DNA of 64,000 bases from Sutcliffiella horikoshii (GCF_021991925.1 NZ_RXZI01000001.1:992001-1056000), one strand, 5' to 3'. Counted from the stretch's first letter, positions 42,127-50,965 are shown. Notes: generated from the letters alone by a model not told the origin. Numbers and translations: made by a program.

Positions 42127-42972
42127 TTATTGGTATTCATAAACTCCTTTTCCACTTTTCCTGCCCAATCTTCCGGCTTTCACATACTTTTCGAGCAGAG
42201 GTGCCGGGCGATACTTTTCCCCTAATTTTTCATGAAGGTATTTCAGGTTATTAAGGCGTGTATCCAATCCCACCAGGTCTCCAAGTTCGAATGGTCCCAT
42301 CGGATAATTGAGCCCAAGCTTGATTGCTTTGTCGATTTCTTCAGGGGTACCTACCCCTTCTTGCAACATGTAAAAGGCTTCATTCCCTACAAGGGCACTG
42401 ATTCTGCTTGTCACAAAGCCAGGAAATTCATTTACTACAACTGTTTCTTTCCCCATTTTTTCTGCTGCAGCTCGGATAAACTCTGCCGTTTCATCGCTTG
42501 TTTCCAAACCGCGGACAATTTCTACAAGTTTCATTTTATGTACAGGGTTGAAAAAGTGCATCGCGATCACTTTTTCCGGTCTTGAAGTGAAGCTACCAAT
42601 TTCAGTTGGACTCATCGTAGAGGTATTGGAAGCGAAATAACAATCTGAAGGTGCAATTTTGTCTAATTTTTCGTAGACAGATTTCTTGATTTCCATGTTT
42701 TCAGGTACCGCTTCTATTATAAGATTTGCTTCCTTCACGGCTTCCTCAAGTTCTGTAGAATAAAAAAGGCTATCCCTTAATTCCCCTGCTTCTTGTTCTG
42801 TTAATTTCCCTTTTTCTAACCCTTTGGAGATGATGACTTCTATTTCTTTTCTAGCTCCTGCAAGCTGTTCTTCTTTTACGTCGATTAGCGTTGTATGGTA
42901 CCCGCCTAGGGCACTTACATATGCGATGCCGCGTCCCATGACACCTGAACCGATGACCACTACTTTTTCCAT
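42127..42972 (-). CDS. paaH: 3-Hydroxyacyl-CoA dehydrogenase
   Basis: This 281-residue protein has the NAD site VVVIGSGVMGRGIAYVSAL at the N-terminus, the catalytic His in MHFFNPVHKMKLVEIV near 145 and the C-terminal domain GLNYPMGPFELGDLVGLD. In phenylacetate breakdown this activity (PaaH) oxidises 3-hydroxyadipyl-CoA to 3-oxoadipyl-CoA. It is of the short bacterial Hbd type, without the duplicated domain of enteric PaaH. ATG 42972 has GGAGGAG upstream. A terminator separates it from the aldehyde dehydrogenase. Confidence 0.85.
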   Translation of the reverse strand: MEKVVVIGSGVMGRGIAYVSALGGYHTTLIDVKEEQLAGARKEIEVIISKGLEKGKLTEQEAGELRDSLFYSTELEEAVKEANLIIEAVPENMEIKKSVYEKLDKIAPSDCYFASNTSTMSPTEIGSFTSRPEKVIAMHFFNPVHKMKLVEIVRGLETSDETAEFIRAAAEKMGKETVVVNEFPGFVTSRISALVGNEAFYMLQEGVGTPEEIDKAIKLGLNYPMGPFELGDLVGLDTRLNNLKYLHEKLGEKYRPAPLLEKYVKAGRLGRKSGKGVYEYQ

Positions 42973-43000
42973 CAAAACTCTCCTCCTTCATCATGCTGTA

Positions 43001-43031
43001 AAAAAAGCAAAGAGGACCATGCCCCTTTGCT
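43001..43031 (-). terminator. Terminator after the aldehyde dehydrogenase
   Basis: AGCAAAGAGG and CCCCTTTGCT pair around a six-base loop, with seven T residues on the minus strand. It may attenuate expression of the two genes downstream. Confidence 0.8.
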
Positions 43032-43054
43032 CCAAAGATTAAGATTTATTCTTT

Positions 43055-44572
43055 TTATACACCAAACGGATTGAGCGGACGGTTTCCAAAATAGGAAATG
43101 ATGCTCTTCGTTTCTGTGTAAAGATCAAGCGTTTCAATGCATAGCTCACGTCCGAAGCCGGATTGCTTGTATCCTCCAAACGGCGTCCCAGGGAATGCGG
43201 AGAATGGGCAGTTTACCATCACGATTCCAGCTTGAATCTGTTTAGCGACACGGGTTGCGCGGCCATGGTCCTTTGTCCAGATAGCGGAACCAAGTCCATA
43301 TTCGCTGTCATTCGCAAGCTTAACTGCCTCTTTCTCATCGCTAAATGGCATAACAACCACTACTGGTCCGAAAATTTCTTCTTTTACCACTTTCATTTCG
43401 TGCGTAACACCTGTGATGATGGTTGGCTCATACCAGAAACCATTTTCATAGCCTTCCACTTTCGCCACTTTTCCACCTAAAACGATGTTGGCTCCTTCTT
43501 CTTTTGCAGATTGAACATACCCGTCAATGACATCTAATTGACCTTGGTTGATAATGGCACCAATATGGGTTTCTTTTGCAAAAGGATTACCAAGAGAAAG
43601 CTTTTTCGCTTTTTCTACAAACTTCTCCATAAATGCGTCATAAATATTTTCGTGGACATACAGACGGGAACGCGCTTCACAAGATTGACCTGTGTTATAG
43701 AAAATCCCAAATAAAGACCCGTCTACAGCAGCATCAATGTCTGCATCTTCAAATACTAGATTAGGAGACTTTCCGCCCAGCTCCAATGTTACTCGTTTAA
43801 GTGTTTGGGAAGCTTTCTCCATGATATCTTTTCCGATTGGAGTTGAGCCTGTGAATGCTACTTTGTCTACTTGAGGATGTTCAACCAAGTAGTTTCCAAC
43901 GTCAGACCCGGCACCTGGGATGATGTTAACAACTCCCTCAGGTACTCCTGCTTCTACGCAAATTTCACCTAAGACAATGGCAGTCAACGGAGTTAGGGTA
44001 GCTGGTTTTACGACAACGGAGCAGCCTACTGCTATTGCCGGGGCAATCTTCCATGCTGCCATCATTAATGGATAGTTCCATGGAATGATTTGTGCACAAA
44101 CACCTACTGGTTCTTTTTCTGTGAAGTTGTGGAATTGACCAGGTACGTTATTTACAGATCCACGGTGTCCAACGATTGCACCTGCATAGAATTCAAAGTC
44201 TTCGATTGCTTGCATGACTTGCCCTTGTGCAGCTGCAAGGGATTTACCAGTATCTAAAATCTCTAACTCTACCAGCTCATTGAAACGGGAGCGCATGATA
44301 GAGGCAATTTTATTTAATGTTCTTGCACGCTTGTTTAAAGGGAAGAGTTTCCACTTTCCTTTATCGAATGCTTGACGCGCTGCTTGGACTGCTTTTTCTG
44401 CATCCTCTTTAGAAGCTTTCGCGATCGTTGCAACCGCTTCTCCTGTTGCAGGATTGTATGAGGTAAACGTTTCTCCTGTGGAACTGTCCATGCGTTGACC
44501 TGCGATAATAAGTTGATAAGTGTCTCGTTTCATATCAAGTTGTTCCATTTTTTGCTCTTTAACTGTAGACAT
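43055..44572 (-). CDS. Aldehyde dehydrogenase of the phenylacetate cluster
   Basis: This 505-residue aldehyde dehydrogenase has IIPWNYPLMMAAWKIAPAIA near 165, KPATLTPLTA, FTGSTPIGK, the catalytic Glu in LELGGKSPN near 265 and the catalytic Cys in NTGQSCEARS near 300. It resembles betaine/phenylacetaldehyde-type enzymes. The cluster lacks a PaaZ fusion, so this protein may oxidise the semialdehyde formed after ring hydrolysis. Alternatively it could make phenylacetate from phenylacetaldehyde. It lies 24 bases after paaG. GGAGATGAGAGT precedes ATG 44572. Confidence 0.82.
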   Translation of the reverse strand: MSTVKEQKMEQLDMKRDTYQLIIAGQRMDSSTGETFTSYNPATGEAVATIAKASKEDAEKAVQAARQAFDKGKWKLFPLNKRARTLNKIASIMRSRFNELVELEILDTGKSLAAAQGQVMQAIEDFEFYAGAIVGHRGSVNNVPGQFHNFTEKEPVGVCAQIIPWNYPLMMAAWKIAPAIAVGCSVVVKPATLTPLTAIVLGEICVEAGVPEGVVNIIPGAGSDVGNYLVEHPQVDKVAFTGSTPIGKDIMEKASQTLKRVTLELGGKSPNLVFEDADIDAAVDGSLFGIFYNTGQSCEARSRLYVHENIYDAFMEKFVEKAKKLSLGNPFAKETHIGAIINQGQLDVIDGYVQSAKEEGANIVLGGKVAKVEGYENGFWYEPTIITGVTHEMKVVKEEIFGPVVVVMPFSDEKEAVKLANDSEYGLGSAIWTKDHGRATRVAKQIQAGIVMVNCPFSAFPGTPFGGYKQSGFGRELCIETLDLYTETKSIISYFGNRPLNPFGV

Positions 44573-44596
44573 ACTCTCATCTCCTTTAAGTTTTTA

Positions 44597-45370
44597 TTAT
44601 CTTCCTTTAAATGCCGGTTTTCTTTTTTCTATAAAAGAAGTTACCCCTTCTTTGTGGTCTTCTGATAGACCGGCAATTCTCTGACCATGCGCTTCATGCT
44701 CCAAATACTCCTCATACGTAACGTTCCAACTAGCTTGTATGGATCGTTTGATGAGTCCAATCGCTTGTGTAGGCATGTTAGCAAGTTGGTTTGCAAAAGC
44801 TTCCACTTCTTCGTTCCAACTATCTACAGAAACTAATTTCGTAACAAGTCCAAGGTCTTTTGCTTGTTCTGCTTTTATCTTCTCCCCTAATATAGCTAAC
44901 TCCAATGCTTTGGCAGTTCCCACTAACTTAGGGAGAAAATACAGATTACCCGAGTCAGGAATTAACCCCACATGTATAAATGCTTGAACAAAGCTTGCTT
45001 TTTCAGAAGCAATACGGAAATCACATGCTAAGGCGAGGCTGAATCCTGCGCCGGCTGCAACTCCATTTATCGCTGCGATGACAGGCTTTTCACAACGGGC
45101 CAACTGCTTCATCATCGGGCCGTACCTAGTACGCAAGACATGCCCATGGTCCATATTTTCATCCACTTCTGCAAGGTCCTGGCCAGAAGAGAACGCCCTG
45201 CCTTCACCTGTAATGACAATGGCCCGAACACCCTCATCTGCACTTGCCTGCTTTAATGCTTTTGTAATTTCTTTGTTCATCTGCTCTGTAAACGCATTCA
45301 ATTTATCCGGTCGGTTCATGATGACCCAGGCAACTTGGTTCAATACTTCATATTTAATCGTTTCAAACAT
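44597..45370 (-). CDS. paaG: 1,2-Epoxyphenylacetyl-CoA isomerase (PaaG-type)
   Basis: This 257-residue crotonase-fold protein has oxyanion-hole regions AFSSGQDLAEVDENM near 65 and INGVAAGAGFSLALACDFRI near 105. The loop HVGLIPDSGNLYFLPKLVG has Asp where hydratases have Glu, which is the PaaG hallmark. PaaG turns the ring epoxide into oxepin-CoA and also shifts a double bond later. GGGGGG precedes the ATG. It lies 11 bases after paaF in the same operon. Confidence 0.88.
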   Translation of the reverse strand: MFETIKYEVLNQVAWVIMNRPDKLNAFTEQMNKEITKALKQASADEGVRAIVITGEGRAFSSGQDLAEVDENMDHGHVLRTRYGPMMKQLARCEKPVIAAINGVAAGAGFSLALACDFRIASEKASFVQAFIHVGLIPDSGNLYFLPKLVGTAKALELAILGEKIKAEQAKDLGLVTKLVSVDSWNEEVEAFANQLANMPTQAIGLIKRSIQASWNVTYEEYLEHEAHGQRIAGLSEDHKEGVTSFIEKRKPAFKGR

Positions 45371-45381
45371 GGTATTCCCCC

Positions 45382-46161
45382 CTATTCCCCTTCAAATTTA
45401 GGCTTGCGCTTTTCCTTAAATGCACGCATGCCTTCTTTTTGATCGTTGGATGCAAACAAAAGATAAAAATTCTTTCGCTCGTATTGCATTCCTTCATACA
45501 CGGAATAGTCCACTGCCTTATGGACAGATTCTTTGATCAAACGAAGGGAAAGAGGTGGTTGTTTGGCTATTTTTTGTGCAAAAGTCATCGTTTCTTCCAT
45601 TAATAGTTCTTTCGGAATAACACGGTTGATTACTCCATAGTGCAATGCTTCTTTTGCACTCATTCTGTCACCAGTGAGCAGCCACTCCATTGCTTTGGAT
45701 TTGCCCATTAGCTTCGTCAATCTTTGGGTTCCCCCGGCCCCAGGCATGACACCGAGGCTAATTTCAGGAAAGCCGAATTCAGCATCATGTGCTGCAAATA
45801 AGATATCACAACACAATGCGAGCTCAAATCCCCCTCCAAGAGCAAACCCTTGAACTGCGCCAATAATTGGTTTCTTTACCCAAGCAAGTCGATCCCATTC
45901 AGTAAATTGATTTAACAGTTCAAGCTCGATCGCTGTTGCTTCTGCCATTTCCTCGATATCTGCTCCTGCGGCAAACGCACGGCCGTTTCCAGCCAGTATC
46001 ATAGCTTTGACTTCATCGCTTCGATCAAACTCTTCCAATACTGTCACAATTTCAGTGACCATCGGCCTGTTAATTGCGTTCAGCACTTTTGGTCTATTGA
46101 GTTTAATGATACCTATCGAGCTTTCAATGGAAACTTCGATATATTCGTACGTTTTACTCAT
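45382..46161 (-). CDS. paaF: Enoyl-CoA hydratase (PaaF-type)
   Basis: This 259-residue crotonase-fold protein has AFAAGADIEEMAEA near 60, VQGFALGGGFELALCCDIL near 100 and the catalytic loop FGFPEISLGVMPGAGGTQRL, with the Glu typical of true hydratases. In this operon it should hydrate 2,3-dehydroadipyl-CoA. Its start overlaps the ethD stop by eight bases, so translation is coupled. Confidence 0.87.
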   Translation of the reverse strand: MSKTYEYIEVSIESSIGIIKLNRPKVLNAINRPMVTEIVTVLEEFDRSDEVKAMILAGNGRAFAAGADIEEMAEATAIELELLNQFTEWDRLAWVKKPIIGAVQGFALGGGFELALCCDILFAAHDAEFGFPEISLGVMPGAGGTQRLTKLMGKSKAMEWLLTGDRMSAKEALHYGVINRVIPKELLMEETMTFAQKIAKQPPLSLRLIKESVHKAVDYSVYEGMQYERKNFYLLFASNDQKEGMRAFKEKRKPKFEGE

Positions 46162-46462
46162 TCACTTCTTCACCAATCATCAAAGTGACAAGATTACCGG
46201 CAAAGCTCATTAGATCCTTTCCAGATGCTTTCGCTTCATCCGTTCTCATCGCTTGCTTTAAAGCGTCATGACTATCGTAGTACATTTCACACATTAAATA
46301 GTACTTGCCTTCTCCACCCATTGGACTTCCTACTACTTTTGTGACTTCCATTTTGCGTAGTCCAGGGATCTTAGCAGTGATAGGTGCATGCGTGTCAAAG
46401 TAGTGCTGATCGAAAGCTTCCTTGTTTTCCGGGTGTTTATAGAGCGCGATTAATTTTACCAT
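46154..46462 (-). CDS. EthD family small protein
   Basis: This 102-residue ferredoxin-like alpha/beta-barrel protein carries the EthD pattern: VKLIALYKHPENKEAFDQHY, then HAPITAKIPGLRKMEV and YYLMCEMYYDSHDALKQAM. EthD proteins bind small aromatic or ether ligands. None has a settled role in the published phenylacetate pathway. It sits inside the operon between paaD and paaF and overlaps paaF, so it is probably needed. AGGAGAG precedes the ATG. Confidence 0.82.
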   Translation of the reverse strand: MVKLIALYKHPENKEAFDQHYFDTHAPITAKIPGLRKMEVTKVVGSPMGGEGKYYLMCEMYYDSHDALKQAMRTDEAKASGKDLMSFAGNLVTLMIGEEVNE

Positions 46463-46484
46463 TCTAAATCTCTCCTTTTTATGG

Positions 46485-46603
46485 GCCTCTCATTTAACCT
46501 CTGTTGATTTCCGTACATGACTACGCTTTTTCAGAAGGCGACCTTGAGCCTCCTCAGGCTGCGCCCTGTACTCCATCAACAGCTAGGATTTTAACAGGCC
46601 GGT
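46485..46603. repeat. Truncated GC-rich element inside the paa operon
   Basis: It contains CTGTTGATTTCCG, CGACCTTGAGCCTCCTC and GCTGCGCCCTG, then jumps to CCATCAACAGCTAG, so the CTGCGGGG to CGCAGGAGTC part is deleted. A near-match duplication, TTTTTATG and TATTTATG, flanks it. It lies between paaD and ethD. Confidence 0.65.
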
Positions 46604-46649
46604 TATTTATGTAATTGCCCAACAGAATTGTTCTGTAAGGCAGTGAAAC

Positions 46650-47141
46650 TTACATCATGGTGGATACGGGTTTCATTGCTTCGAAAGGATTTTTGCATCC
46701 TTTGCAGTAGAGAATGCTTCTACAGGCAGTCGGGCCAAAGATGTTATCTAATGTAGTATAGGTCGATCCGCAATAAGGGCAATCCACATGCCATTCACCG
46801 GAGTCATCCAGTGTGGGTGGTGGAGCAATGCCGAATTCCTTCAAATGGATTCTGCCTTGAGCTGTAATGCGGTCAGAAGTCCATGGTGGCTGGTAGATGA
46901 ATTGAACATTCACCTTTTTGAATAATCCTAAGCTAGTAATCTCGTTTTCTACATTCTTTTTGATAATCTCAAGGGCCGGACACCCCATGAAAGTGGGCAG
47001 CATCTGAATAGTTACTTCTTGATTTTTCAAATCGACTGCTTCCACCATTCCGAGATCCACCACACTAACAGAGTCTATCTCAGGATCTTTTACATGCTGC
47101 AGGGCATCCCAAACCTTCATGATATTTACTTCTTCCTGCAT
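46650..47141 (-). CDS. paaD: Phenylacetyl-CoA epoxidase subunit PaaD
   Basis: This protein of about 163 residues has an N-terminal MIP18/DUF59 domain (VKDPEIDSVSVVDLGMVEAV, TFMGCPALEII). Its C-terminal Cys-rich region has CPYCGSTYTTLDN and ACRSILYCKGCKNPFE. PaaD is thought to help assemble an iron centre of the epoxidase system. ATG 47141 is used; an ATG seven codons later also has a purine-rich upstream region. It directly follows paaC. Confidence 0.88.
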   Translation of the reverse strand: MQEEVNIMKVWDALQHVKDPEIDSVSVVDLGMVEAVDLKNQEVTIQMLPTFMGCPALEIIKKNVENEITSLGLFKKVNVQFIYQPPWTSDRITAQGRIHLKEFGIAPPPTLDDSGEWHVDCPYCGSTYTTLDNIFGPTACRSILYCKGCKNPFEAMKPVSTMM

Positions 47142-47182
47142 GATGTCATCATTCCTTTTTGTTGGGCTAAAAGGTGTATAGA

Positions 47183-48004
47183 TTACCACACTGCTGCTGG
47201 ATTGCTATTATAGACTTCGCTCAACGTTAAGAGGGCATCATCCAAATCCTTTGTATGTTCACCTTGTCTGCCGTTCCCACTTTTCATTCCCATATTACTA
47301 GGAAAAGTCATTCCCACTTTTTCAAACATATTCGTCATCTCTTCTTTAAAGCGATGTCGAATATTTTCTTCTGAATCTATTAGTTGGTGCTGTGTAATTT
47401 GAACTCTACTCGGCCCCAATGACAGTACACCATCAAATTCTTCTACAACTCTATTAATGGCTGCTTTCATCCTGGTCTTAGCTTCACCATTAGCTGTGCA
47501 CAACTGTCTGAACCAAGTTCTCCAGTGTAACAAGTGATAATAAAGTTCCATATTCACTTTTACTGCCACATGTTTCAGAGGTTCATAGGAGGAGTTTTTC
47601 AATGCCTCTACTTTTATTTTCTTAGCCTGTGTGTAAAAATAATGCCTTACGACTGTATATGCCCAGTCATATTTTGGTTCGGTGAGATAGGTTCCAGATC
47701 CGTTCACTTTTTCTAAAAGAACCGCGTTCACTCTATCTGCTGCTTTTCTTCCATGGGCAAGTGCATCCATATCCCCTTCGCCTAAATCCTCAAGCAATTG
47801 GTAGTACATGGCAGCATGCCCCATCGTATCTTGGTTTATGGAGGAAAAAGCAACATCCTCTTCAATATGCGGTGCAAGGCCCAGCCATTCCGATCCTCTG
47901 TAGGCAATAATGAAATCATCGTCGGCCAGTTGATATAATAGCGCTGTAAGGGCCTTATAATAGGATGCATCCCTTTTGGCTTCTTCTATCGTTGCGATAT
48001 TCAT
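47183..48004 (-). CDS. paaC: Phenylacetyl-CoA epoxidase subunit PaaC
   Basis: This 273-residue helical protein is the structural partner of PaaA. It has YQLADDDFIIAYRGSEWLGL, INQDTMGHAAMYYQLLEDLG, KYDWAYTVVRHYFY and LYYHLLHWRTWFRQL. It keeps the ferritin-like fold but not the full set of iron ligands, as known for PaaC. ATG 48004 overlaps the paaB stop (ATGA), the usual coupling; the longer TTG-initiated frame is less likely. Confidence 0.9.
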   Translation of the reverse strand: MNIATIEEAKRDASYYKALTALLYQLADDDFIIAYRGSEWLGLAPHIEEDVAFSSINQDTMGHAAMYYQLLEDLGEGDMDALAHGRKAADRVNAVLLEKVNGSGTYLTEPKYDWAYTVVRHYFYTQAKKIKVEALKNSSYEPLKHVAVKVNMELYYHLLHWRTWFRQLCTANGEAKTRMKAAINRVVEEFDGVLSLGPSRVQITQHQLIDSEENIRHRFKEEMTNMFEKVGMTFPSNMGMKSGNGRQGEHTKDLDDALLTLSEVYNSNPAAVW

Positions 48005-48348
48005 CCTTTTTTCTTCCCTCCCCAAGACATGATTTCCTGCTCATCAAGCATCCCCTGTTCATAGTGGCGCCATTTTTTCTTCAAATATCCATAGCCTTTC
48101 GTGTTTCGGTAGTCCTTGTTGTCAATTCTCTGCAAAGATTGACGCTCTTCTTGAGACATTTTCCGAATATCTCTGCGTTGTACCACCCATATATCCACCG
48201 CAGGTTCCCGCCTCATAAAGTTTTCTTGTGCCATGACAAGCGCAATCTCTTCGTTGGGAGCAAGTAGACTGAACTGATATTGCATCGGAGCTGTATGGGT
48301 CCTTTTACTAAATACTTCAAATTCTTTATAAAAGCCTTTTGTACTCAA
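48001..48348 (-). CDS. paaB: Phenylacetyl-CoA epoxidase subunit PaaB
   Basis: This protein of about 115 residues has FEVFSKRTHTAPMQYQFSLL and ALVMAQENFMRREPAVDIWV, the PaaB core. The C-terminal tail is longer than usual and basic (YLKKKWRHYEQGM, GGKKKG). The TTG start at 48348 has GGAGGAG eight bases upstream. A GTG at 48369 overlapping the paaA stop is an alternative. PaaB links PaaAC dimers in the epoxidase. Confidence 0.88.
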   Translation of the reverse strand: MSTKGFYKEFEVFSKRTHTAPMQYQFSLLAPNEEIALVMAQENFMRREPAVDIWVVQRRDIRKMSQEERQSLQRIDNKDYRNTKGYGYLKKKWRHYEQGMLDEQEIMSWGGKKKG

Positions 48349-48365
48349 TTCTTTAGCTCCTCCCC

Positions 48366-49334
48366 TCACCCTGCTGATGTTTCGGAGCTTAACGCTTCAC
48401 GAACCCATGCATTATTTTCATGTGCTATTATTCTTAATCTCAAGCGATCCTGTGATTTAGGACCTTTGTTTTTGATAATATCTTTAAAGTTGTTCCAATT
48501 GGGTTGTTTGTAAATCCATTTTTCTTCTTTTTCATCATAATGCATCGTTTCATCCGGCAAAGTTAAGCCAAGCGATAACACCCTTGGGATGTATTTCGTA
48601 AAAAAGTCCTGGCGAAGTTCTTCATTGCTCTTGGTGCGGATATTATATTTCATGGTGATATCTTGCTTTGATGTACCAGTGGTGGAGGCATCTGCCGGTC
48701 CAAAGAACATTAACAAAGCTTCCCACCAGCGATTGATGGAGTCTTGTATCATATTTCTTTGCTCTTCTGTTCCTTCCGCAAGCGCCATAATAATAGCCTC
48801 GCCATGTTGAGCATGAAAAACTTCTTCTGCACATATCCTCTTAAGTGCTCTCGCATAAGGTCCATATGATGCATCAAGCATATTTGTCTGGGATATGATG
48901 GCCGCCCCGTCAACAAGCCAACCGATCAGGCCAGCATCGCCCCATGTTGGAGCTTCCATATGAAACACATTATGAAACTTTAAATCTCCTGAAAATAAAT
49001 CTTGCATGATTTCTTCCCGGGACTTCCCGTAAGGTTCCATTAAATCTTCCGCAACGCGCAACAACAGTTGTCCATGGCCCATTTCATCCTGAACTTTCGC
49101 CATGATCCCAAGCTTTCTTTTTAAAGTGGGAGCTTTTGGTACCCACTCCTTTTCTGGAAGCGCTCCCATTATTTCGCTGATTGCATGCATGGAGATCAGT
49201 TTAATTAATGTTTTACGATATTCTTCCGGCATCCAGTCATCTGCTTCAATCTTTTCCCCAGCCTTAATACGCTGCATAAAATGCTCATGTTTCTCTTCTT
49301 CCGTCAAGCGGTCAAACGATAATGAGTTGGTCAT
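48366..49334 (-). CDS. paaA: Phenylacetyl-CoA epoxidase catalytic subunit PaaA
   Basis: This 322-residue di-iron carboxylate protein has ExxH motifs in KVQDEMGHGQLLLRVAEDL near residue 95 and ICAEEVFHAQHGEAIIMAL near 185. The substrate-binding MEAPTWGDAGLIGWLVDGA lies between them. With PaaC it epoxidises the ring of phenylacetyl-CoA using O2. It leads the paaABCD-ethD-paaFG operon. AGGAGGCGGC-type sequence precedes the start, and two operator-like sites lie just upstream. Confidence 0.93.
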   Translation of the reverse strand: MTNSLSFDRLTEEEKHEHFMQRIKAGEKIEADDWMPEEYRKTLIKLISMHAISEIMGALPEKEWVPKAPTLKRKLGIMAKVQDEMGHGQLLLRVAEDLMEPYGKSREEIMQDLFSGDLKFHNVFHMEAPTWGDAGLIGWLVDGAAIISQTNMLDASYGPYARALKRICAEEVFHAQHGEAIIMALAEGTEEQRNMIQDSINRWWEALLMFFGPADASTTGTSKQDITMKYNIRTKSNEELRQDFFTKYIPRVLSLGLTLPDETMHYDEKEEKWIYKQPNWNNFKDIIKNKGPKSQDRLRLRIIAHENNAWVREALSSETSAG

Positions 49335-49353
49335 TTTCGCCGCCTCCTATTTC

Positions 49354-49403
49354 TATAACGTTTATTTAACGTCATTATAATATAATGTTATACGTTTTTC
49401 AAC
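49354..49403 (-). promoter_or_regulatory. Paired operator-like sites upstream of paaA
   Basis: TATAACGTTTATTTAACGTC (49354-49373) shares ATAACGTTTATT and AACG with 33569-33586. AATGTTATACGTTTTTCAAC (49384-49403) is close to the complement of the second half of the same site. Both lie in the 87 bases between paaK and paaA. Confidence 0.65.
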
Positions 49404-49421
49404 TCTGAAAGTTCTGAATTA

Positions 49422-50741
49422 TCATGAGTGAGCCATTCTTTTATCAATAATGCGGATGGCTTTCCCTTCTGAGCGTGGGATAGTCTTTGGTTCCACTATG
49501 TTTGCTTTGACACTGATATAGCACTTTGATTTCAATACATGTTCTACTTCACGGGCGAGGGATTTCATTCTATTAATTCTTTGGTTACTATGTGTTTGTA
49601 GAAATGTTTGCTCATGTATTTCAACCTCCACTTCCACCATGTCCAAGCTTTTATCACGGGAAACGAAGATCTGATAATGAGGTGCTATATCTTTGATTTG
49701 CAACAATGTATGCTCGATTTCTGATGGAAAGATATTAACTCCCCTAATAATCAACATGTCATCAACCCGCCCCTTTACCCGGGACATTTTTGTTGTTGTC
49801 CTGCCACAAACACATTTCTCCCTTTTGATGGAGGCAACATCGCCAGTCCTATAACGGATTATGGGCATAGCTTCTTTCGTTAAGCTTGTGAACACAAGTT
49901 CTCCCACTTCTCCCTCTGACAGGACTTCCATAGTATCCGGATCAATGACTTCCACATAAAAATGGTCTTCCGCTATATGAAGGCCATCCTGCGCCTCATG
50001 GCATTCCATCGCTACACCAGGCCCAATCACTTCACTTAATCCATAGATATCGCAAGCCTTTATCCCCAGCTTTTCTTCTAATGTACTCCTCATTTCCTCT
50101 GACCACGGTTCTGCACCAAAAATGCCATATTGTAAGGAGGTCGTTTTGGGGTCAAAGCCAAGATCAATCATTTTCTCCGCGATATTAAGGACATAAGATG
50201 GTGTTCCACAAATCACGGAAGGTTGAAAATCTTGAATAAGTTGAATTTGCCTTTCTGTGTTACCTCCAGAAACAGGGACTGTCATCATCCCAAGTCTTTC
50301 ACTTCCATAATGCAACCCGAGCCCTCCTGTAAAAAGTCCGTATCCATATGCATTATGAAGGATGTCTCCTATTTTTCCACCTGCCATTGAGATTGCACGT
50401 GCTGCTATATCACTCCACATTTCAATATCCCGTTTAGAATAAGCTACCACTGTAGGCTTCCCACTTGTTCCTGAAGAAGCGTGAAGTCTTGTTATTTGGT
50501 TTCTAGGTATGGAAAAAAGCCCGAATGGATAGTTCTCGCGCAAATCATTTTTAGTGGTGAAGGGAAGTTTTACTATATCTTGAATCGTTTTTATATCAGA
50601 AGGAATGACATTGTTATTGGTGAATGTTTGTTTATAAAAAGGAACATTATCGAAAACTTGATGGATTGTATTTTTCAACCTAGTAGATTGCAGACTTCGC
50701 ATATCTGTCAAAGACAATGTCTCTGTATCATGAAGAATCAT
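49422..50741 (-). CDS. paaK: Phenylacetate-CoA ligase
   Basis: This 439-residue adenylate-forming enzyme has the P-loop LHASSGTSGKPTVVAYS near residue 95, the AMP motif CDIYGLSEVIGPG near 215, and PIIRYRTGDVASI. The C-terminal domain has RVKGRVDDMLIIRGVN. It activates phenylacetate with ATP and CoA in the cytoplasm. ATG 50741 is chosen because AAAGGTG is eight bases upstream and the length matches the family. The open frame continues 43 codons further but lacks family residues there. Confidence 0.92.
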   Translation of the reverse strand: MILHDTETLSLTDMRSLQSTRLKNTIHQVFDNVPFYKQTFTNNNVIPSDIKTIQDIVKLPFTTKNDLRENYPFGLFSIPRNQITRLHASSGTSGKPTVVAYSKRDIEMWSDIAARAISMAGGKIGDILHNAYGYGLFTGGLGLHYGSERLGMMTVPVSGGNTERQIQLIQDFQPSVICGTPSYVLNIAEKMIDLGFDPKTTSLQYGIFGAEPWSEEMRSTLEEKLGIKACDIYGLSEVIGPGVAMECHEAQDGLHIAEDHFYVEVIDPDTMEVLSEGEVGELVFTSLTKEAMPIIRYRTGDVASIKREKCVCGRTTTKMSRVKGRVDDMLIIRGVNIFPSEIEHTLLQIKDIAPHYQIFVSRDKSLDMVEVEVEIHEQTFLQTHSNQRINRMKSLAREVEHVLKSKCYISVKANIVEPKTIPRSEGKAIRIIDKRMAHS

Positions 50742-50767
50742 GGCCATCGCACCTTTCACTTTTTTAA

Positions 50768-50794
50768 TATAACGTATTTTTTTCGACCTATAAC
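50768..50794 (-). promoter_or_regulatory. Weaker operator-like site upstream of paaK
   Basis: TATAACGT, an AT-rich spacer and CGACCTATAAC partly match the paaA and importer sites (first eight bases identical to 33568-33575, then one extra base in the right half). Confidence 0.4.
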
Positions 50795-50965
50795 AATATG
50801 TAATATTACTCAACACCATAAAAATAACCTCGGAGAATGGAAATGTCAACAAATAATTCTGAATATTCATTTATATAGGCAGTTTAGGATATCGCTTATG
50901 AGGACCTTTTTCTTATTCTCAGGCCACTAACGACTCCTCTAAAGTTTATAATTCAAAGAAAAACA

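Noticed and set aside
50742-50870. N-terminal extension of paaK
   Set aside because: It lacks a ribosome binding site and overlaps the operator-like site. The family length and AAAGGTG support ATG 50741.
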